Positions 1 to 6,014 of a DNA stretch of 17,588 bases are shown piece after piece. The position numbers and the translations under genes were made by a program. Position 1 is the stretch's first letter. Each line of letters opens with the position of its first letter. Source of the DNA: an uncultured Faecalibacterium sp. Its GTDB lineage: Bacteria; Bacillota; Clostridia; Oscillospirales; Ruminococcaceae. Location: contig CALDNF010000025.1 in the NCBI GenBank assembly GCA_937917475.1, positions 1 through 17,588 on the forward strand, in the 5' to 3' direction. The notes beneath the pieces were generated by a model that worked only from the letters and a program-made list of their open reading frames with translations, was not told the DNA's origin and made no database searches.

Positions 1-11
1 TTAAAATTATA

Positions 12-22
12 CCCCCCCCCCC
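12..22. repeat. Homopolymeric tract of 11 cytosines
   Basis: Eleven consecutive C residues lie in an AT-rich intergenic stretch at the left edge. No gene reads through it here, so any slippage effect would depend on sequence outside the window. It may also be a length-uncertain assembly spot. Confidence 0.85.
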
Positions 23-102
23 ATGATGGTTGTCAAGAGGGCTGACCGCTTTTTGTGAGAATGACAAAAATGAAAGAAAATAACTGTGGAAAATAATGAA
101 TA

Positions 103-139
103 GCCCTCTCAGTCACGGCGTTGCCGTGACTGAGAGGGC
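103..139. repeat. Perfect 17-bp inverted repeat, REP/MITE-like
   Basis: Arms 103-119 and 123-139 are exact reverse complements around a 3-nt loop (GTT). The arm starts GCCCTCTCAGTCACGG. No T-run follows on either strand, so it is a poor intrinsic terminator. From memory, this type of 'CCCTCTCAGTCACGGC' hairpin recurs many times in Faecalibacterium-like genomes, which would make it a REP or MITE remnant; that recollection was not checked. The rest of 1-186 shows no gene. Confidence 0.7.
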
Positions 140-186
140 AAGCACGCTGAAAAAGAAGAATATAGCGTAAGAAATACCGACTCCCA

Positions 187-227
187 CAAACAAAAAACCG
201 CTCCCTTGACATTCGTCAGAGGAGCGG
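187..227 (-). terminator. Terminator of the toxin mRNA (copy 1 of the 30-bp hairpin)
   Basis: Read on the minus strand, CCGCTCC pairs with GGAGCGG, with an inner TGAC/GTCA stem, and is followed by TTTTTTGTTTG. This is a textbook intrinsic terminator for transcripts coming leftward from the toxin gene at 331-453. The same 30 bases (198-227) recur exactly at 630-659. The loop also holds the -35 box of the plus-strand antitoxin promoter, so one element serves both transcripts. Confidence 0.75.
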
Positions 228-234
228 ATATAAT
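206..234 (+). promoter_or_regulatory. Exact consensus sigma-A promoter for antitoxin RNA A
   Basis: TTGACA (206-211), a 17-bp spacer and TATAAT (229-234) match the sigma70/sigma-A consensus exactly. The predicted start is near 241. No ORF with a ribosome site follows before the terminator at 298-339, so the product should be a short untranslated RNA. Confidence 0.8.
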
Positions 235-240
235 GAGCAT

Positions 241-340
241 AGAAAAAGTGCTGGCCCGCAAACGGCTTAGCCCTTACCAAGAATCAAATTCGCAAGGAAA
301 ATGACCGCTCGGGTTGGACGTTCGAGGCGGTCATTTTTTC
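241..340 (+). ncRNA. Candidate antisense RNA A (type I antitoxin)
   Basis: This is a predicted transcript of about 100 nt between an exact consensus promoter and a strong terminator. It is antisense to the last codons and 3' UTR of the 40-residue toxin gene on the other strand, if that mRNA runs to its terminator at 187-227. RatA (against txpA) and SR4 (against bsrG) in Bacillus have this geometry. Positions 254-278 closely match, with about three differences, a block in a second RNA on the opposite strand (774-799, minus). The shared block is a likely recognition element. Ends are predicted, not measured. Confidence 0.65.
298..339. terminator. Terminator of antisense RNA A
   Basis: AAAATGACCGC (298-308) pairs with GCGGTCATTTT (327-337), and T residues run through 339 on the plus strand. 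On the minus strand the hairpin spans the toxin stop codon (331-333), so it could also fold at the end of the toxin reading frame. Confidence 0.75.
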
Positions 341-453
341 TTGCGTTCATCCTGACTGCGAGAGTCATGAGAAACAGTCCATGTAATCTGAAAGGTCACA
401 TAAATTGCTCCGCCGAGAAGCGTGAGCAGGATCGCAACTTCTTCAAACGTCAT
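331..453 (-). CDS. Small hydrophobic peptide, Hol-Tox/TxpA-like type I toxin
   Basis: This 40-residue ORF starts MTFEEVAILLTLLGG and ends in a charged tail, SQDERKK. A single membrane segment covers about residues 4-25. The start is very well supported: AAAGGGGGTGA lies 6 nt before the ATG and nearly matches the anti-Shine-Dalgarno. Size, the MTFEE-type start, one membrane helix and a polar basic tail are typical of putative holin-like toxins (Hol-Tox, related to TxpA/BsrG), which damage or depolarise the membrane when over-expressed. An antisense RNA with a perfect promoter opposes its 3' end. A probable promoter lies near 600-625, giving a leader of about 140 nt with a hairpin at 573-589. 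Toxicity is inferred from architecture; a small signalling or structural membrane peptide remains possible. Confidence 0.75.
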   Translation of the reverse strand: MTFEEVAILLTLLGGAIYVTFQITWTVSHDSRSQDERKKK

Positions 454-572
454 GAATCGTCACCCCCTTTCCGCTCGTGAGCATCCGGGGAGCAAACGAT
501 CAAGATCAAATTCGCCCCATCCGGGTACTTTGTAGCCGGTAAGGGACGCCGCCTGCCTTTGTGGCCAGCACC

Positions 573-594
573 TGCCGCCATTGGCGGCATTTTT
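573..594 (+). terminator. Hairpin with T-run; also in the toxin mRNA leader
   Basis: TGCCGCC (573-579) and GGCGGCA (583-589) form a 7-bp stem around ATT, followed by TTTTT on the plus strand. It can terminate rightward transcription. In the leftward toxin mRNA it would fold near the 5' end, where related toxin mRNAs often carry stabilising or translation-limiting structure. Confidence 0.5.
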
Positions 595-599
595 AGTTT

Positions 600-625
600 A
601 TCATAAAAAATGACATTTTACAACA
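600..625 (-). promoter_or_regulatory. Possible toxin promoter (weak match)
   Basis: On the minus strand a TATGAT -10 (600-605) lies in AT-rich DNA with TTGT-rich sequence at the -35 distance, but no spacing gives a convincing -35. It is proposed mainly because a promoter is needed between the 624-665 hairpin and the toxin leader. Confidence 0.3.
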
Positions 626-665
626 ACACCCGCTCCCTTGACATTCGTCAGAGGAGCGGGTGTTG
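624..665. repeat. Second copy of the 30-bp hairpin, with longer arms
   Basis: Bases 630-659 are identical to 198-227. Here the arms extend to 13 bp (624-636 with 653-665, CAACACCCGCTCC and its complement) around a 16-nt loop containing TGAC/GTCA. This copy lacks both the T-run and the TATAAT that accompany copy 1, so it acts neither as an evident terminator nor as a promoter. It adjoins the truncated second toxin remnant, which suggests a recombination or copying event. Confidence 0.85.
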
Positions 666-724
666 CCTTTGATATCGCTTGGAAAATCGCAGATCGTCAG
701 GATAAAAATGGAAAAAAGAAATGA
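659..724 (+). pseudogene. C-terminal remnant of a second Hol-Tox-like toxin
   Basis: Read in the frame ending at the TGA at 722-724, this segment gives GVAFDIAWKIADRQDKNGKK plus a final K. It aligns without gaps to YVTFQITWTVSHDS in the intact toxin at 331-453, sharing V, F, I, W and the polar basic end. No start codon or ribosome site exists in frame: upstream the frame runs through the 624-665 hairpin to a stop at 611-613. The front half, including most of the membrane helix, is therefore missing. The stop codon sits in the terminator of the opposing RNA B, as in the intact locus. The similarity is short, so this assignment is moderate. Confidence 0.5.
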
Positions 725-756
725 CCGCCCACAGTCTCACAAACTAAGCAGTCAAA
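711..756 (-). terminator. Terminator of antisense RNA B
   Basis: On the minus strand UGACUGC (754-748) pairs with GCGGUCA (728-722), including one G-U pair, followed by TTTCTTTTTT. It is the counterpart of the 298-339 terminator. It is also the first plausible stop for read-through from the sensor kinase gene. Confidence 0.6.
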
Positions 757-813
757 TCTTTTTTGACATTTAGGGTAAGAGGCTGAGCCGTTTGCAGGCA
801 CAGTGCTCTTTGT
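711..813 (-). ncRNA. Candidate antisense RNA B, homologue of RNA A
   Basis: This minus-strand transcript of about 100 nt is predicted from an exact consensus promoter (820-848) to the terminator at 711-756. Positions 799-774 read GCCTGCAAACGGCTCAGCC then TCTTACC, closely matching RNA A at 254-278. The terminator stems are also alike (TGACTGC/GCGGTCA against TGACCGC/GCGGTCA). Its expected target, a toxin on the plus strand, survives only as the 659-724 remnant. RNA B is thus an apparently expressed orphan antitoxin, or it acts in trans on the intact toxin mRNA. Confidence 0.6.
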
Positions 814-819
814 ATTTTG

Positions 820-848
820 ATTATAGTATATGCGGCGGATTTTGTCAA
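820..848 (-). promoter_or_regulatory. Exact consensus promoter for RNA B
   Basis: On the minus strand TTGACA (848-843), a 17-bp spacer and TATAAT (825-820) match the consensus exactly, just downstream of the sensor kinase stop codon. No coding region follows, supporting a noncoding product. Confidence 0.8.
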
Positions 849-882
849 GAAACAATCCAATTTTAACGATAATAAGCTGCTT

Positions 883-2409
883 TCAGCTGGATTTCTTTCC
901 GTCATCCTCAGTCATGATAAACCAGAAGGTCGTGCCCTGACCAAGGGTGCTCTGGACACCAAAGCGGAACCCGTGCTGCTGGAAGATGGCCTTGGTGATG
1001 GACAGCCCAAGGCCGGTGCCCTGTTTGCCGGCATCGGAGCGGGAGCGGTAGTACCGGTCAAAGATATAGGGCAGGTCCTCGGCGGCAATGCCGGGGCCGT
1101 GGTCGGCCACCTCCACCCGGATGCCCTCGTCACAGCGGAAGGCCCGCAGGAAAAACAGCCCATCCTCGCCGATGTGATGCATGGCGTTGCCCAGCAGGTT
1201 GTGAAGGGCCCGCTGCATCATGTTGGGGTCGGCGTAGACCGGAAGCTCCTCGTCAGGAATTTCCAGCCGCAGCTCCCAGCCGTTCTGGGCGCAGAGGGCC
1301 TCATAACGCTCGCTGACTTCGTCGCAGAGCTGGCCCATGTCAAAGTGGACCCGCTCACATTTCTCGGCACCGCTGGTCACCTTGCTCAGTTCCATGACGC
1401 TGGAAACAAGGGCGGTCAGCCGGTCGGCCTCGTCCACGATGATGTTCATCTGCTCGTCCCGGTGGACCTTGTCATCACCGGTGATATCCCGCACCGTCTC
1501 GGCGTAGCCCTTGATGAGGGTCAGGGGGGTGCGCAGGTCGTGGGAGACGTTGGCCAGCAGGTCACGCTGCATCTGGGCGGCGTGCTGCACCTCCTGTGCC
1601 ATGTGGTTGAAGTCCTGCGCCAGAGTGCCCAGCTCGTCGCTGCGGTTGGTCTCAACGTGGACGGCGTAATCGCCCTGCGCCACCTGCCGGGCGGCTCCCG
1701 AGAGCTGCCGCAGGGGCTTGGTGAACCACTCGCTGAACAGCCACGCCGCCGACATGGAGAAGGCAAAGATCAACGCCGCCGCCAGCGGCAGCACGGTGCT
1801 CATGACCTCGCCGGCCTCCGAGACGTGCATCAGGCTGGTGGTAACCAGTACGGTATAGGCCCCATCGGCGGTCATCCGGCCCACCACCAGCTGTTTTGAG
1901 CCGGAGGGAGTGGGCGGGTCAAGGGTCTGCACAAAGCCGCCGGTCTGGCGGCAGTACTGCCGGATGGTGCGGGCGGTGTAGTATTTTACATCCTCGTCCT
2001 CCGGGTCGGGCAGGGCCGTCTCGTGGAGGTTGCAGAAGGTCAGATTCTCAAATTTTTTGATGGTGCGAAGGGTGGAATCGGAGATATCCACGCAGAAGCT
2101 GCTGAGGGTGTTGTTTTCGTACAGCTTGTTGGAAAGCTGGTTGAAGAACTGGTCGTCGGTGACCTTGACGCCCCCAAAGGCCCAATAGGACAGGGTGTCG
2201 CCATTGGCAATGGCGTTGTCCATCTCACTGACGATCCACTCGGCCTCCGTAGTCAACTGCCGCTGGATATGTTTGATGTACAGCGGCTCCAGCAGCTGGG
2301 TGCTCAAAAACCAGAACAGCCCCAGCAGAAGCAGGCAGATGAAGCAGAGAAACCACATCAGCTGTCCCCGGATGCCGATGGCCCGGCGGGTCTTTTTTGG
2401 CTGCCGCAT
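883..2409 (-). CDS. HAMP-domain sensor histidine kinase
   Basis: This membrane sensor kinase pairs with the response regulator directly upstream. Numbered from the ATG at 2409 (508 aa), TM1 is about residues 17-39, an extracytoplasmic sensing domain runs to about 200, TM2 is about 205-228, and HAMP follows. The HisKA H-box is SHDLRTPL with His290 as the phosphorylated residue. The N-box is LHNLLGNAMHH (about 403), then DHGPGI, the F-box YIFDRYYR and the G2 box GTGLGLS (about 464). A GTG at 2418 is in frame but lies only 2 nt after GGAGG, so the ATG with an 11-nt gap is preferred, though that gap is slightly long. The gene lies 18 nt after the regulator and shares its transcript. The signal sensed cannot be told from sequence; the family includes envelope-stress kinases such as WalK, PhoR and ResE. 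Confidence 0.95.
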   Translation of the reverse strand: MRQPKKTRRAIGIRGQLMWFLCFICLLLLGLFWFLSTQLLEPLYIKHIQRQLTTEAEWIVSEMDNAIANGDTLSYWAFGGVKVTDDQFFNQLSNKLYENNTLSSFCVDISDSTLRTIKKFENLTFCNLHETALPDPEDEDVKYYTARTIRQYCRQTGGFVQTLDPPTPSGSKQLVVGRMTADGAYTVLVTTSLMHVSEAGEVMSTVLPLAAALIFAFSMSAAWLFSEWFTKPLRQLSGAARQVAQGDYAVHVETNRSDELGTLAQDFNHMAQEVQHAAQMQRDLLANVSHDLRTPLTLIKGYAETVRDITGDDKVHRDEQMNIIVDEADRLTALVSSVMELSKVTSGAEKCERVHFDMGQLCDEVSERYEALCAQNGWELRLEIPDEELPVYADPNMMQRALHNLLGNAMHHIGEDGLFFLRAFRCDEGIRVEVADHGPGIAAEDLPYIFDRYYRSRSDAGKQGTGLGLSITKAIFQQHGFRFGVQSTLGQGTTFWFIMTEDDGKKSS

Positions 2410-2427
2410 GAGGCGCACCGCCTCCGT

Positions 2428-3114
2428 TTACTGTGCTGCGTCGGGATCGAACTTGTAGCCGATGCCCCACACAGTTGCAATATAGCTGCGGCATTTGCCC
2501 AGATGGCCCCGCAGCATCTTTACATGGGTGTCCACCGTGCGGTCCTCGCCAAAATAGTCGTAGTTCCACACTTTTTGCAGGATCTTTTCCCGGCTGAGGG
2601 CAATGCCCTTGTTGGAAGCCAGAAAGACCAGCAGGTCAAACTCCTTGGGTGTCAGGCTGACTTCCTCGCCGCTGACCCGCACGGTGTGGCTGGCCGTATC
2701 GATGGTCAGCTCGCCGAACACCATGGCCCCGGTGGCGTTCTCGGTGCGGGGCATGGTGCGGTTGAGCACGGCACGCACCCGGGCCACCAGCTCCCGGGGA
2801 GAGAAGGGCTTGACCACATAGTCGTCGGCACCGCCCTCAAGGCCCGCCAGCTTATCGTACTCCTCGCCTCGGGCTGTCAGGATGATCACCGGGGTGGTGA
2901 TGTGGCGGGAGCGCATCTCCCGCAGGCAGGTCATGCCGTCCATAAAGGGCATCATGACGTCAAGGATCACCAGATCATAGCCGCCGCCGCTCAGCAGCGA
3001 AAGGGCTGCGGAGCCGTCACCGGCCTCTTCACATACAAAGCCTGCATATTGTAAATGCTCCCGGATCAATTCCCGGATCCGGGGCTCATCGTCAACGATC
3101 AGAATTTTTGCCAT
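2428..3114 (-). CDS. OmpR/PhoB-family response regulator
   Basis: This is a 228-residue DNA-binding partner of the downstream kinase. The receiver domain (1-120) has the acidic pair Asp8/Asp9, phospho-acceptor Asp52 in LVILDVMMPF, Thr80 and Lys102 in VVKPFSPREL. A winged-helix Trans_reg_C domain fills about 130-224 (LTPKEFDLLVFLASNKG and the recognition region EDRTVDTHVKMLRGHLG). The start has AAGGAGG 8 nt upstream. A 104-nt leader follows a good promoter (3225-3254). Tandem TGAAT half-sites in the leader (3184-3199), 11 bp apart, resemble PhoB/OmpR-type sites and suggest autoregulation; this is inferred. Confidence 0.96.
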   Translation of the reverse strand: MAKILIVDDEPRIRELIREHLQYAGFVCEEAGDGSAALSLLSGGGYDLVILDVMMPFMDGMTCLREMRSRHITTPVIILTARGEEYDKLAGLEGGADDYVVKPFSPRELVARVRAVLNRTMPRTENATGAMVFGELTIDTASHTVRVSGEEVSLTPKEFDLLVFLASNKGIALSREKILQKVWNYDYFGEDRTVDTHVKMLRGHLGKCRSYIATVWGIGYKFDPDAAQ

Positions 3115-3183
3115 AAGGCCGCCCTCCTTGCGTAAGAACTCAGTTTCTCAAGCATATCTTAACCATACAATTGGAAATTTCTG

Positions 3184-3199
3184 TGAATTTTAAGTGAAT
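3184..3199. promoter_or_regulatory. Tandem TGAAT half-sites, 11-bp period
   Basis: TGAAT-TTTAAG-TGAAT (3184-3199; GTGAAT on the plus strand begins at 3183 and 3194) places two direct repeats one helical turn apart, the spacing OmpR/PhoB regulators use. The pattern TGAAT-N6-TGAAT also occurs at 10821-10836. A weak -10 (TATGGT) lies about 15 nt downstream on the minus strand, which would fit an activated second promoter. Confidence 0.4.
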
Positions 3200-3218
3200 C
3201 CTTTGGAAAAAAGGATTC
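3196..3218. promoter_or_regulatory. Perfect 9-bp inverted repeat at the regulator mRNA start
   Basis: GAATCCTTT (3196-3204) and AAAGGATTC (3210-3218) flank a 5-nt loop. It falls at the predicted transcription start of the regulator mRNA, so it could cap the 5' end as a hairpin or be an operator. It overlaps one TGAAT half-site. Confidence 0.45.
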
Positions 3219-3224
3219 CCCCAT

Positions 3225-3254
3225 AGTATACCACAGATTCCGGCAAAGAAACAA
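3225..3254 (-). promoter_or_regulatory. Promoter of the two-component operon
   Basis: On the minus strand TTGTTT (3254-3249), an 18-bp spacer and TATACT (3230-3225) are present, with an extended -10 TG one base upstream. The predicted start is near 3218. Confidence 0.65.
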
Positions 3255-3300
3255 TGCAGAGTGCAGGCAGGGAGGCGTGGCGGTTCCCGGCCTGCCAAGC

Positions 3301-3330
3301 TTGCAGGATTCCTTAGAAGTGTGCTATACT
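3301..3330 (+). promoter_or_regulatory. Promoter of the propeller-ywlG-yggS-ABC run
   Basis: TTGCAG (3301-3306), an 18-bp spacer and TATACT (3325-3330) with an extended -10 TGC. The predicted start near 3337 leaves a leader of about 44 nt. No other promoter is obvious before the ABC transporter. Confidence 0.7.
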
Positions 3331-3380
3331 ACAAAATCAATGGAAGCTCTGATTTTTATCACAACAAAGGAATTTTGCTC

Positions 3381-4682
3381 ATGCGGATCGGACTTGTTGA
3401 ATTTTTTCTTATTCTGCTCATTGCATCGGTGACGGTAGGGCCTAATATCGCTCTCTGGGTGGACCGATGGATGCGCCGGGCCCAGCGCACCAGTGCTGCT
3501 GCTTCCCGCCGGAAAGCCCAGATGCAGGCGCAGGCCATTGCAGAGCGGGAGTACCTGCTCCACCGCTTTCAGGTGACGGGCCGTATCTTTGCCGGAGCAG
3601 CCCTCATCGGGCTGGTGTATGCGCTGTTCTTCCGGCCCATCGAGGCCGCACCCCGGGTGTACACCGCCCCGGAAACTCCCGCCGCCGTGCAGGCCGGAGA
3701 ACCCACCGAAGAGGGTCTGGCCCTTTCCGGCTATGAGAATGTGACCTGTATCCGCCGGAAAGAGGACTGGCTTTACCTGTCGGCCCGGGCGGCGGGGAAC
3801 AAAAAGAAAACCGAGAGCGCACTGCTCCGGATGCGGGAGGATGGCAGCGGCCTGAATGTGCTGCTGACCGCCGAGGGAGAGATCACCGGTTTTGACTTTG
3901 ACTCGGAAGGAGACCTTTGGCTCACGGTGCTGACGGCGGAGGGCGGTGCTCTCTGCCGGGCCGGTCATGACGGCTGGGGGGCCACACTGGAACAGGTGGT
4001 GACGCAGATCGACGGACGGGCTCTGACCAGCCTTTCGGCTGTGTCCGTGGGCCCCGATGACCGGGTCTATTTTGCCGAATCCGCCCAGACCAGCGCAAAG
4101 AACGGGCTGGAAGCGGCTCTCCGCACCGAGCTGCTGGCTCACACGGCCACTGGAAGCATCTATGTCTATGACCCCGCAGCCCGCTCGGTGGAGCGGGTAA
4201 TGGGCGGCGTGGCGGGAGCGGCCGGGCTGGCCCTCTCGCCGGCGGGGGAGATCCTGTACATCTCCGACCTCGGCAGCCGCTGTGTCTGGGCAGTCTCGCC
4301 GGACAGCCGGGAACTGACGGCGGGCGGCAAGAACTGCGGGGTCTTCGCAAAGGCCTTGTCGGGCTATCCCGGGGCGTTGGCCGTGGACGAGGAAGGCGAG
4401 GTGTACATCGGCTTCCGCTGGGCCCGGTGCAGCTGGCTGGAAGACCATGCCGACGGCACCCTGCTGCGGGGGGCGGCTCTCCGGCTGAGCCAGAATATGC
4501 AGGAAGGGCTGTTCCGCCTTTCTGCCGGGGACTGTGCCGTACAGAGGTACAGCCCGGATGGTGCACTGCTGGGAGCGTTCAGCGGCGAAAAGCTGGGGAG
4601 CACGGCAGCAGTCTGCCCGGCAGGCAGCAAAGTGTATCTGAGCGGGCCGGAGACGGCGCAGCTGCGTCTGGCCCGGGTCTGA
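3381..4682 (+). CDS. Membrane-anchored beta-propeller protein with TatA/TatB-like N-terminus
   Basis: I know no name for this 433-residue protein. A first membrane helix (about 6-26) begins MRIGLVEFF and ends VGP. A basic, Ala/Gln-rich helical stretch (about 30-64) follows, then a second helix (about 67-84), then a large domain from about 105 to the end. That domain has repeated strand motifs (GFDFDSEGDLWL, VGPDDRVYFAES, GLALSPAGEILYISD, ALAVDEEGEVYIG) typical of NHL/SMP-30-like propellers. The first 21 residues align without gaps to TatA and TatB in this window (M-R/K-I-G at 1-4, Glu7, Gly20-Pro21). With a TatA-like N-out first helix, the propeller would be extracytoplasmic. The ATG at 3381 has AAAGGA 9 nt upstream; longer in-frame starts lack a ribosome site and would precede the promoter. 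Function is unknown. Confidence 0.85.
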   Translation: MRIGLVEFFLILLIASVTVGPNIALWVDRWMRRAQRTSAAASRRKAQMQAQAIAEREYLLHRFQVTGRIFAGAALIGLVYALFFRPIEAAPRVYTAPETPAAVQAGEPTEEGLALSGYENVTCIRRKEDWLYLSARAAGNKKKTESALLRMREDGSGLNVLLTAEGEITGFDFDSEGDLWLTVLTAEGGALCRAGHDGWGATLEQVVTQIDGRALTSLSAVSVGPDDRVYFAESAQTSAKNGLEAALRTELLAHTATGSIYVYDPAARSVERVMGGVAGAAGLALSPAGEILYISDLGSRCVWAVSPDSRELTAGGKNCGVFAKALSGYPGALAVDEEGEVYIGFRWARCSWLEDHADGTLLRGAALRLSQNMQEGLFRLSAGDCAVQRYSPDGALLGAFSGEKLGSTAAVCPAGSKVYLSGPETAQLRLARV

Positions 4683-4720
4683 CCGATAAAACACAAGCAT
4701 GGGAAAAAGGGGTGTTTGAC

Positions 4721-5281
4721 ATGACAGAAGAATTCCGGAATGAGATCGAGCAGCAGGCACGGCGGGCCGTGACGGAGCTGCTGGCTGAGGCAAAACTGCA
4801 CAAAGGCGATGTTTTTGTGGTGGGCTGTTCGTCCAGCGAGATCGTGGGCGGGCACATCGGCAAGGACAGCAGCCTTGAGGCGGCACAGGCCGTCTATGCG
4901 GGCATTGCCCCGGTGCTGGCGCAGCAGGGCATCTGGCTGGCGGCACAGTGCTGTGAGCATCTGAACCGTGCCATCATCATCGAGCGGGAAGCCGCCCGGG
5001 CCTACGGCTGGGAGGAAGTCTGCGTGGTGCCCCGACCCCATGCAGGCGGAAGCTGGGCCACCACCTGCTGGAAGAACTTTGAGGACCCCATTGCTGTGGA
5101 AGAAATTCGGGCCCATGCGGGCATTGACATCGGCGGCACCCTCATCGGGATGCACCTGCGCCGGGTAGCGGTGCCGGTGCGGCTGAGCCTGAACAGGATC
5201 GGCGAAGCAAATATTCTCTGCGCCCGCACCCGTCCCAAACTGATCGGCGGTGAGCGTGCAAAATATACCGAGGAGGATTGA
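4721..5281 (+). CDS. ywlG: UPF0340 (TIGR01440/YwlG) family protein
   Basis: This 186-residue soluble protein is full length for UPF0340 (B. subtilis YwlG). Family blocks are clear: VGCSSSEIVGGHIGK (about 33-47), QCCEHLNRA (about 83-91), VPRPHAGGS, GIDIGGTLIGMHL and ARTRPKLIGGERAKY near the end. The family is widespread in Firmicutes and its biochemical role is not established; conserved Cys, His and Glu residues suggest an active site. The ATG follows AAAGGGGTG by about 8 nt. It lies 38 nt after the propeller gene with no terminator between, and 5 nt before yggS, so it is probably in the same transcript. Confidence 0.93.
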   Translation: MTEEFRNEIEQQARRAVTELLAEAKLHKGDVFVVGCSSSEIVGGHIGKDSSLEAAQAVYAGIAPVLAQQGIWLAAQCCEHLNRAIIIEREAARAYGWEEVCVVPRPHAGGSWATTCWKNFEDPIAVEEIRAHAGIDIGGTLIGMHLRRVAVPVRLSLNRIGEANILCARTRPKLIGGERAKYTEED

Positions 5282-5286
5282 GCAGG

Positions 5287-6012
5287 ATGGCAGAAAAGAC
5301 ACAGGAAGAAATGCGGCAGGCTGTAGAAGAGATTCGGGAAAAGATGGCAGCTGCAGCCCGGGAAGCGGGCCGGGACCCCGCCGAAGTGCAGCTCTGTGCC
5401 GCCTGCAAGACCCGCACGGCCCAGACCGTTGCGGCCAGTGCAGCGTTGCCCATTGATGTATTTGGCGAGAACCATGTGCAGGAGCTTTGCGCAAACTTTG
5501 ATGCCGGGGCCTACTGCGGCAAGCCCAGCCACTTCATCGGGCACCTGCAGACCAATAAGATCAAAAAGGTTCTGGGCCGGGCCAGCCTGATCCAGAGCGT
5601 GGACAGCGAGCATCTGCTTGCCGCCATCGAGAAGGAAGCCGCTAAGGCAGGCATCGTTCAGAACATCCTGCTGGAAGTGAACATCGGCGGGGAAGAGAGC
5701 AAATCCGGCGTCTCGCCCCAGCAGCTCTGGCCGCTGCTGGATGCGGCGGCGGCGCAGGAGCACATCCGGGTCAAGGGCCTTATGGCCATTCCCCCGGTGA
5801 ACGATGACGACGCCCAGAACCGGGCCTACCTTGCAGCAGTGCACAAGCTCTTTGTGCAGGCCGGAGAGCGGGGCTATGCCAATGTGTCCATGGAGACCCT
5901 TTCCATGGGAATGAGCGGCGATTTCGAGAACGCCATCCGGGAGGGAGCCACCCTCGTCCGGATCGGCACCGCCATCTACGGCGAACGGGATTATGGAAAA
6001 AATAAGGAGTAA
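5287..6012 (+). CDS. yggS: YggS/PLPBP-type pyridoxal phosphate homeostasis protein
   Basis: This 241-residue single-domain PLP-binding protein of the YggS/YlmE/PROSC family keeps free pyridoxal phosphate in balance; family members lack a known catalytic activity. Lys41 in CAACKTRT is the expected Schiff-base lysine. Family blocks FGENHVQE (usual form GENRVQE), HFIGHLQTNKIK, QSVDS, GLMAIPP and LSMGMSGDFENAI are intact, as is the phosphate-binding end LVRIGTAIYG. The ATG at 5287 has AGGAGG 10 nt upstream; an in-frame TTG at 5278 is too close to that site. It sits between ywlG and the ABC exporter with gaps of 5 and 2 nt. Confidence 0.95.
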   Translation: MAEKTQEEMRQAVEEIREKMAAAAREAGRDPAEVQLCAACKTRTAQTVAASAALPIDVFGENHVQELCANFDAGAYCGKPSHFIGHLQTNKIKKVLGRASLIQSVDSEHLLAAIEKEAAKAGIVQNILLEVNIGGEESKSGVSPQQLWPLLDAAAAQEHIRVKGLMAIPPVNDDDAQNRAYLAAVHKLFVQAGERGYANVSMETLSMGMSGDFENAIREGATLVRIGTAIYGERDYGKNKE

Positions 6013-6014
6013 TC

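Noticed and set aside
198..659. Hairpin repeats as a CRISPR array
   Set aside because: There are only two 30-bp copies more than 400 bp apart, with genes and promoters between and no cas genes.
610..672. 20-codon plus-strand ORF starting MTFYNN near the toxin remnant
   Set aside because: The start resembles MTFEE of the toxin, but there is no ribosome site, the frame differs from the remnant, and the sequence runs through the hairpin repeat.
817..1899. Long plus-strand ORF opposite the sensor kinase
   Set aside because: It is antisense to clear HisKA and ATPase motifs, has no ribosome site, and its His/Gly/Val-rich composition is typical of a shadow of a GC-rich gene.
3324..4946. 540-codon minus-strand ORF
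   Set aside because: It is antisense to the propeller protein and ywlG, Pro/Arg/Cys-rich, and spans two unrelated genes.
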